NCBI RefSeq assembly: GCF_963667405.1 | Contig: NZ_OY763408.1 | Location: 953,757 to 1,017,756 of the forward strand | Direction of reading: 5' to 3' | Source of the DNA: an uncultured Sphaerochaeta sp. | Lineage (GTDB): Bacteria > Spirochaetota > Spirochaetia > Sphaerochaetales > Sphaerochaetaceae | Length of the DNA stretch: 64,000 bases | In this document: one piece after another, positions 59,603 through 64,000 of the stretch | Layout: the number at the start of each line of letters is the position of its first letter | Position numbering within the stretch: the stretch's first letter is position 1 | Translations under genes and position numbers: made by a program | The notes under the pieces: model-generated | What the model was told of the DNA's origin: nothing | The model's database searches: none | What the model saw: the letters and a program-made list of their open reading frames with translations, nothing else

Positions 59603-60406
59603 CTAGCTGCTTGCCGCCACTGTCTTGAGGAACTTCCTGAACATGAACGCGATGACCATGGTCCCGAGGATCATGACAAAGGAGAGCGCATTGATCACTG
59701 GTGAGACGCCGTAGCGGATCATCGAGTATACGTACAAAGGAAGGGTGCCTGAACCAGGTCCGGAGACGAAGAACGTAATGACGAAATCTTCCAAGGACAT
59801 GGTGATGCACATCAAGAATCCAGAAAGCACTGCAGGTATGATGGTCGGTATGATTACTTTCGTCAAGGTCTGTCGTTCGTTGGCTCCGAGGTCACGGGCT
59901 GCTTCGACGGTGGAATAGTCGAATTCATCCAGACGGGCGGTAACCATCATGAAGACGAAGGGCAGGTTGAACGTGGTGTGTGCAGCAAAGATGGTGAACA
60001 TGCCAAGTCGAACCTTGACTGCGGAGAAGAAGATCAGCATCGAGATACCGATAATGACTTCGGGCAGGACCATCGGCAGGTAGCTGACGGTTGTGATGTA
60101 GCTCCGGCCATGGAAGCGGTACCACTTGATGCCGATGGCGGCAAGTGAGCCCAACGCAGTGGCGGTGACGGAACTGGTAAGGGCGATGACGAGGCTGTTT
60201 CGGAAAGCCGCCCACAAGGAGGGGCTTTCAAAAATGAGCCGTTTGTACCAGATCAGTGAGGCATGGTCCCATTGCATCCCCTTGGCATTGTTGAAGGAGA
60301 AGAAGACCACGACGAAGAGCGGTATGAACAGGAAGACGATGACCAAGGCCAGCATGACGTAGGAAAATGAGAAGCCGGTTTTGCTTGAGTACTTATGGTA
60401 GTTCAT
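59603..60406 (-). CDS. potC: Spermidine/putrescine ABC permease
   Basis: 267 residues, six helices, EAA loop EAARDLGANERQTLTKVIIPTI near residue 170, and the PotC-type start MLALVIVFLFIPLFVVVFFSFNNAKG. ATGA overlap with potB, with GAGGTG upstream. Confidence 0.93.
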   Translation of the reverse strand: MNYHKYSSKTGFSFSYVMLALVIVFLFIPLFVVVFFSFNNAKGMQWDHASLIWYKRLIFESPSLWAAFRNSLVIALTSSVTATALGSLAAIGIKWYRFHGRSYITTVSYLPMVLPEVIIGISMLIFFSAVKVRLGMFTIFAAHTTFNLPFVFMMVTARLDEFDYSTVEAARDLGANERQTLTKVIIPTIIPAVLSGFLMCITMSLEDFVITFFVSGPGSGTLPLYVYSMIRYGVSPVINALSFVMILGTMVIAFMFRKFLKTVAASS

Positions 60407-61338
60407 TTGGCACCTCGCAAACTGTGGTGCGCCCTGATGTTGTGCTCAAGTGCTTGCTGGGTTGTTTTCTTGTTCCCTTTCTGCATCTGCTCACGTTTGC
60501 CGTTGTAAAGCATCCAGAAGACGCCCACCAGTGAGATGAGGGTCAGGATCATGGAGAAGGCAGAGGCCAACGGCCAGTTCCTTGTTTTGGATACCTGGTC
60601 GACGATGATGTTTCCGATCATGGTCGAATCCTTGCCGCCGACGAGCAGGGGGACGGTATAGGCACCAAAGATGGGGATGAAGGTGAAGATGAAGGCGGTG
60701 CTCAATCCACTGCGGATGTTCGGGAACATCACCTTGACGATGGCCCCGAGCTTGGTGGCGCCAAGGTCCCGGGCGGCATCAAGGAGGGAGAAGTCGAACT
60801 TGTCGATGGTGGTGAACAACGGCAGGATGGCAAAGGGCAGGTACATGTAGATCAGTACCAGGACCACTGCCCCGTTGTTGTAGATGAGCTTCAGCCCTGA
60901 ATCAATCAGGCCGATGCGCATCAACAGGGAGTTGATGAAGCCTTCGGTGGAGAGTATCGAGATCCAGGCGTAGATGCGGATGAGCGAGTTGGTCCAGAAG
61001 GGGATGATGATGAGAAAGAGCAGCAGGGTCTGGTGCTTGCTTTTTGCCATTGCATAGCCGCAGGGAATGGCGATCAATATGCAGAGGAAGGTGGAGAGCA
61101 CGCTGATCCACAGCGTCCTCACCACAACCATGGCGAAGCTGGGGTTGAACATCTGCCGATATGCATCGAGCGTGAACTCCCATTCAACGCCGCCGTAGAG
61201 GCCTCGCTTCATGAAGCTGTAAAGGATGATGATTCCCAAGGGGACGGTGAAAAAGAGCGTGAACCAGAGGCCCATGGGTCCGCCATACATCGTTCCCAGG
61301 AGTTGTTCCCGCTCTTTCGGCTTGAGGATCTTCTTCAT
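60403..61338 (-). CDS. potB: Spermidine/putrescine ABC permease
   Basis: 311 residues, six helices with EAA loop DAARDLGATKLGAIVKVMFPNI near residue 205 and PFWTNSLIRIYAW typical of PotB. The ATG at 61338 overlaps the potA stop; a longer upstream start is not supported by a ribosome site. Confidence 0.93.
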   Translation of the reverse strand: MKKILKPKEREQLLGTMYGGPMGLWFTLFFTVPLGIIILYSFMKRGLYGGVEWEFTLDAYRQMFNPSFAMVVVRTLWISVLSTFLCILIAIPCGYAMAKSKHQTLLLFLIIIPFWTNSLIRIYAWISILSTEGFINSLLMRIGLIDSGLKLIYNNGAVVLVLIYMYLPFAILPLFTTIDKFDFSLLDAARDLGATKLGAIVKVMFPNIRSGLSTAFIFTFIPIFGAYTVPLLVGGKDSTMIGNIIVDQVSKTRNWPLASAFSMILTLISLVGVFWMLYNGKREQMQKGNKKTTQQALEHNIRAHHSLRGAK

Positions 61339-62465
61339 CGCTCTGTATCCTTCACCAGGTATCCGTCTGAAGCGGTCCAGCTGACGTACACGGTATCCTT
61401 CCACTCTATGTCCGGACCATCCTCAAGGAACACCGTGTGCTGCTTGAACACTTTCACCATGGTGGCGGCTTCATTCTCCAGCTTGACGTAGAATTTGGAC
61501 TGGAATCCGGAATAGACCGGTTCTTCAACCATTCCCTTGAAGGTGTTCAGCTCCTTGACGGTGCTCCTGGGTGGGTTGGATGTAATCCTTATCTTCTCAG
61601 GGCGCACCGTGAAGTCCATCTCGGCGCCTACCGGCTGGGCTTCGTAGTCGGTGACGGAGACTTCCCCATTGAGAGCGGGGACCTGAACGCGCATCAGGTA
61701 CTCCTCCTCATAGGGTTCGCAGGAGAGGATGGTGCACGGGAAGCTGTTCGTCTCGCCAATGAACTGGGCGACAAAGCGGGTGGATGGGGCTTCATAGATT
61801 TCGTAGGGGGTGCCGATTTGCAGGACCTTGCCCTTGTTCATGACCGCGATACGGTCCGAGACCGACAAGGCTTCCGACTGGTCGTGGGTGACATAGATGA
61901 AGGTGATGCCGACCTTGTCATGGATCTGGTCAAGCTCGATGAGAAGGTTCTGCCGAAGCTTTGCGTCAAGGGCTGAGAGCGGTTCGTCGAGCAGCAAGAC
62001 GCTGGGCTCATTGATCAGGGCCCTGGCAATGGCTACTCGTTGCTTCTGACCGCCGCTGAGCATGGAGGGTTTTTTGTAGATGTGGTCTTCCAACTGGACG
62101 AGACGGACGTACTCAAGAACCTTCTTTTCGATGGTTGCTTTGTCCTCATGTCTCAAGCGCAGAGGGAAGGCTATGTTTTCATATACGGTGAGGTGAGGGA
62201 AGAGGGCATAGGTTTGGAAAACCGTATTGGATTGGCGCTTGTCAGGAGGCAACGGAAGAATGTTCTTGCTGTCAAACTCCACGCTTCCTGAATCCGGGAA
62301 ATCGAATCCGGCAATGATCCTCAACAGGGTGGTCTTTCCACAACCAGAGGGGCCCAAGAGTGAGAAGAACTCACCTTTCTTGATCGTGACACTGACATCG
62401 TCGAGTGCCTTGAAATCGCCATAGGAGCGGGAAACCCGCTGAACATTAACTTCAACACCTTTCAA
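61335..62465 (-). CDS. potA: Spermidine/putrescine ABC transporter ATPase
   Basis: 376 residues. Walker A GPSGCGKTT, signature LSGGQKQRVAIARAL, Walker B LLLDEPLSALD, switch His in VTHDQSEAL, and a C-terminal TOBE regulatory domain. Order potABCD is the standard one. The start is a TTG at 62465 with GGAGGGA about 10 bases upstream; no ATG is available in frame nearby. Confidence 0.94.
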   Translation of the reverse strand: MKGVEVNVQRVSRSYGDFKALDDVSVTIKKGEFFSLLGPSGCGKTTLLRIIAGFDFPDSGSVEFDSKNILPLPPDKRQSNTVFQTYALFPHLTVYENIAFPLRLRHEDKATIEKKVLEYVRLVQLEDHIYKKPSMLSGGQKQRVAIARALINEPSVLLLDEPLSALDAKLRQNLLIELDQIHDKVGITFIYVTHDQSEALSVSDRIAVMNKGKVLQIGTPYEIYEAPSTRFVAQFIGETNSFPCTILSCEPYEEEYLMRVQVPALNGEVSVTDYEAQPVGAEMDFTVRPEKIRITSNPPRSTVKELNTFKGMVEEPVYSGFQSKFYVKLENEAATMVKVFKQHTVFLEDGPDIEWKDTVYVSWTASDGYLVKDTER

Positions 62466-62544
62466 TCTTTTCCATTCCCTCCACTCGTTTCAGGCACAGA
62501 ATTTCCCGATGTTTACAGAGCGGGAGCCTTCACGATTCACTGCG

Positions 62545-62573
62545 AATATCGAATATTTATCTGTATCTGTCAA
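62545..62573 (-). promoter_or_regulatory. Promoter of potABCD
   Basis: On the minus strand TTGACA (62573-62568), 17-base spacer, GATATT (62550-62545). Another TTGACA lies further upstream near 62672 on the minus strand. The AT-rich stretch 62574-62718 has no gene. Confidence 0.65.
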
Positions 62574-62718
62574 GCGGTTTGCCCCAAAAACAAGTACATT
62601 CTTTATGCCATTGATAACTATTTATAATTTATAAAATTAACGAGTATCTACATATACTTGTCAATATGGGAAAAACACCAGGAAAACTCGCTTCGCCCGA
62701 GAAAAGGCTGCAAGGCAA

Positions 62719-62910
62719 TCAATGAAGGAAATCAATGCGCACCACTTCACCTGTCTTGGGATCTTCTCGGTAGACGGCAGGACCTTGCTCATCATAGCCA
62801 AACCAGATCAAACGGCTGAAGCGCAAGAGATCTGCTTCTTTTGGATTGTCGTACACTCTGCAGTAGTCAAACTGATGGTTTGTCTGTACCCGAAGATCAA
62901 AGCGCAACAT
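62719..62910 (-). CDS. Small protein of unknown function (63 aa)
   Basis: A 63-residue soluble protein starting at ATG 62910 with a strong AAAGGAG site. It is aromatic- and charge-rich (FDLRVQTNHQFDYCRVYDNP, then RLIWFGYDEQGPAVYRE), with no signal peptide. I do not recognise it. A TTGACG-17-TACTCT promoter lies about 110 bases upstream and the leader is predicted to fold. Confidence 0.65.
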   Translation of the reverse strand: MLRFDLRVQTNHQFDYCRVYDNPKEADLLRFSRLIWFGYDEQGPAVYREDPKTGEVVRIDFLH

Positions 62911-63019
62911 GACTCGATTCTCCTTTAAGCAAAGCAAGGTGTTTTGCGAGACTCTCGCTCTGGCTGGCCAGAGTATCGCAAGCATGAGGCGAAACGCGAA
63001 ATTGCACACGTTGTATTCT
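62911..63019 (-). promoter_or_regulatory. Structured mRNA leader of the 63-aa gene
   Basis: About 109 transcribed bases. A nested hairpin is visible: CTCTGGC/GCCAGAG (62958-62973) inside TTGCGA/TCGCAA (62944-62981). It matches no riboswitch class I can recall. Confidence 0.4.
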
Positions 63020-63025
63020 GTACCT

Positions 63026-63054
63026 AGAGTAGAATAGCCTGTGTCACACGTCAA
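63026..63054 (-). promoter_or_regulatory. Promoter of the 63-aa gene
   Basis: On the minus strand TTGACG (63054-63049), 17-base spacer, TACTCT (63031-63026). Confidence 0.65.
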
Positions 63055-63322
63055 GGGTATGAGCAAAAGATGAAAGAAGGATGCTGCCAAAGCAACAACC
63101 TGGGGAGGTGTATGCCAAAGAGGTAAGGGAACTTGTGAGCAGTATGATGGTTAGTCCTATTCAGGACTCTTTGACATCCTCCAAATATTGGTAAAGTCAT
63201 TGTTCAATAACCTAGCTCTCATTTTGTAGAGTTTGGAAAGTGTGCATAATCATGTCTCTCTCGTCGGTTTTGATGTAGATCCAGAAACAAGGGTGGGGTA
63301 GGTGAGTAGGGTAGAAAAAGAA

Positions 63323-63350
63323 AAGATACCAGCTATCTTGCCAGTATCTT
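63323..63350 (-). terminator. Terminator, probably of the original tRNA-Arg gene
   Basis: AAGATAC (63323-63329) and GTATCTT (63344-63350) pair; the minus strand continues into TTCTTTTTC. It lies just past the tRNA 3' fragment. Bases 63055-63322 hold no gene I can support. Confidence 0.6.
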
Positions 63351-63376
63351 CTTTCTTTGTAGTGGTTTGTTTGTTT

Positions 63377-63418
63377 TACGCCAAAGAGGTCTCGAACCTC
63401 TGACCTACTGCTTAGAAG
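63377..63418 (-). other. 3' half of tRNA-Arg(TCT): attachment-site remnant
   Basis: On the minus strand: anticodon loop CTTCTAA (63418-63412), the 3' anticodon arm, a five-base variable loop, T-arm AGAGG-TTCGAGA-CCTCT and the acceptor strand TTGGCGT plus A. The 5' half is missing: bases before the loop (GGGGC) cannot pair with GCAGT. This is the pattern left at the distal end of an element that integrated into a tRNA gene. Confidence 0.75.
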
Positions 63419-63431
63419 GCCCCATTTGAGG

Positions 63432-63522
63432 TTTATCAACCTTTATCAAATGCTATCATAAGCGATTAATGTATAAAGAAATAGAACCTTCCAAAAGAAG
63501 GTGGTTTTATCAGGAACTATCA
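63432..63522 (+). repeat. Repeated TTTATCA / CTATCA motifs near attachment site
   Basis: TTTATCA-N4-CTATCA occurs at 63442-63458 and 63506-63522, with another TTTATCA at 63432-63438. Short repeats beside an attachment site are typical of integrase or excisionase arm sites; the assignment is inference. Confidence 0.4.
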
Positions 63523-63628
63523 GCGTTTATACATCAATATTAGAGGTTGTTAGGATATTTGATGTAGAATTGGTGTAGAGGTCGGGAAGTGAACTATTTT
63601 GAAAGGAATGTATTTATAGCGATATTTC

Positions 63629-63657
63629 TTGTCCATAAAACAACAGTAATATATAAT
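63629..63657 (+). promoter_or_regulatory. Promoter of the element's first operon
   Basis: TTGTCC (63629-63634), 17-base spacer, TATAAT (63652-63657), about 50 bases before ATG 63708. Confidence 0.65.
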
Positions 63658-63707
63658 TATATAAAATATGCTAGACACTAGCTATTCTATTGGAGTAGTC
63701 AAGACAA

Positions 63708-63917
63708 ATGGACATTACAATTAAGGATATAATTCTTACTTCGTTATCAGGGCTAGGAGTATTCATATTAGGTTTGTTTATTAAAAGAAAATATGACCAA
63801 TTACAAAAACAAAAAGTCAGTAAAAATTCAAAAGGATATCAAGCCGGTAGAGATATTAATATTAATGATATCCAAGATATGAAAAAAGAGAAAAAAGATG
63901 CAAACACAAAAGGTTGA
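63708..63917 (+). CDS. Small membrane-anchored protein with YQAGRDIN motif
   Basis: 69 residues. One transmembrane helix at about residues 9-25 (LTSLSGLGVFILGLFI), then basic residues (KRKYDQLQKQKVSKNSK) and the motif YQAGRDININDI at about 45-56. The motif recurs in the next ORF. GGAG lies 15 bases before the ATG. Function unknown; it is the first gene of the AT-rich element. Confidence 0.7.
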   Translation: MDITIKDIILTSLSGLGVFILGLFIKRKYDQLQKQKVSKNSKGYQAGRDININDIQDMKKEKKDANTKG

Positions 63918-64000
63918 AAAAGAAAGTCAAGCTTATCAAGCGGGTGGAAATATTACTATTATTCATGGCCCTAGTTATGATGAAATTAATAGGATTGTTG
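63898..64000 (+). CDS. Partial ORF with YQAGGNITI motif (runs off window)
   Basis: Starts at ATG 63898, overlapping the preceding gene by 20 bases, and stays open to the end of the window (34 codons). It encodes AYQAGGNITIIHGPSYDEI at about residues 12-30, a soluble version of the motif in the preceding protein, so the two are likely a functional pair. The rest of the gene is needed to identify a domain. Confidence 0.65.
   Translation, partial: MQTQKVEKESQAYQAGGNITIIHGPSYDEINRIV

Larger units (their letters stand above)
63412..64000. mobile_element. Left end of an integrated element (continues past window)
   Basis: To the right of the tRNA fragment composition becomes strongly AT-rich and codon use changes (many ATT, AAA, AAT codons). 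Directional logic of tRNA integration puts the element on the missing-5'-half side, that is rightwards, with an intact tRNA-Arg expected at its far end. No integrase is seen in the window. Confidence 0.7.

Noticed and set aside
63212-63439. 75-codon minus-strand ORF near the tRNA fragment
   Set aside because: It runs through the tRNA half and the terminator hairpin, has no ribosome site and no recognisable composition.
1-64000. CRISPR arrays, rRNA genes and complete tRNA genes
   Set aside because: No regularly spaced repeats, rRNA segments or full cloverleaf were seen; only the 3' half of a tRNA-Arg is present.

Overview
The window reads as a chromosome segment of a Gram-negative-type spirochaete, most likely the coccoid genus Sphaerochaeta or a close relative. 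The assignment rests on recognisable gene content: a spirochaete-type short omega subunit of RNA polymerase, long-form PPi-dependent phosphofructokinase, a membrane pyrophosphatase, many sugar ABC-transport and glycosidase genes, and a PotABCD system. It is inference, since no rRNA is present. Base composition is moderately GC-rich and even up to about 63.4 kb, where it turns abruptly AT-rich.

Layout. 0-11 kb: a beta-barrel protein, a small Cys4 protein, then a tight cluster murC-yicC-cmk-(secreted protein)-rpoZ-miaA, convergent with a four-gene minus-strand cluster folC-rqcH-MEMO-like-membrane protein. 11-15.3 kb: an acyl-CoA synthetase gene hit by an IS1634-type element that left a 227-bp direct target duplication; the duplication rebuilds almost the whole reading frame. 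15.3-28.8 kb: a carbohydrate region with a GH20 hexosaminidase, a ROK regulator, a sugar ABC transporter, a GH2 beta-mannosidase, PPi-PFK and a GH2 beta-galactosidase-like enzyme. Three copies of one operator-like site sit at the hexosaminidase, ROK and binding-protein promoters, suggesting one local regulon. 28.8-42.9 kb: housekeeping genes (membrane pyrophosphatase, asnS, two more acyl-CoA synthetases, DAHP synthase and others). 43-50.5 kb: two tandem Rrf2 regulators with cysK, an OGG-type glycosylase, and an unusual fusion of a glutamyl-tRNA-reductase-like protein to a metal-dependent cyclase/formamidase domain. 50.5-62.5 kb: FKBP isomerase, deaminase, methionine genes metY-metA behind a long leader encoding a Met-rich peptide, an IS4-family element inserted into the terminator of a Na+/solute symporter gene, and potABCD. 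62.7-64 kb: a small gene with a structured leader, then the 3' half of a tRNA-Arg(TCT) gene marking the left junction of an integrated AT-rich element whose first genes encode small proteins sharing a YQAG-type motif.

Themes. (1) Energy and carbon: oligosaccharide import, glycosidases, PPi-PFK and a proton-pumping pyrophosphatase fit a fermentative, PPi-using lifestyle. (2) At least seven genes have a sigma70-like -35/-10 pair whose -10 box ends only 5-6 bases before the start codon, with no ribosome binding site; this points to frequent leaderless mRNAs and was used to choose several starts. (3) Two insertion sequences and one tRNA-targeted element show active gene flow. The most novel-looking items are the Met-leader upstream of metYA, the HemA-cyclase fusion, the leaderless promoter class, and the element at the right edge.
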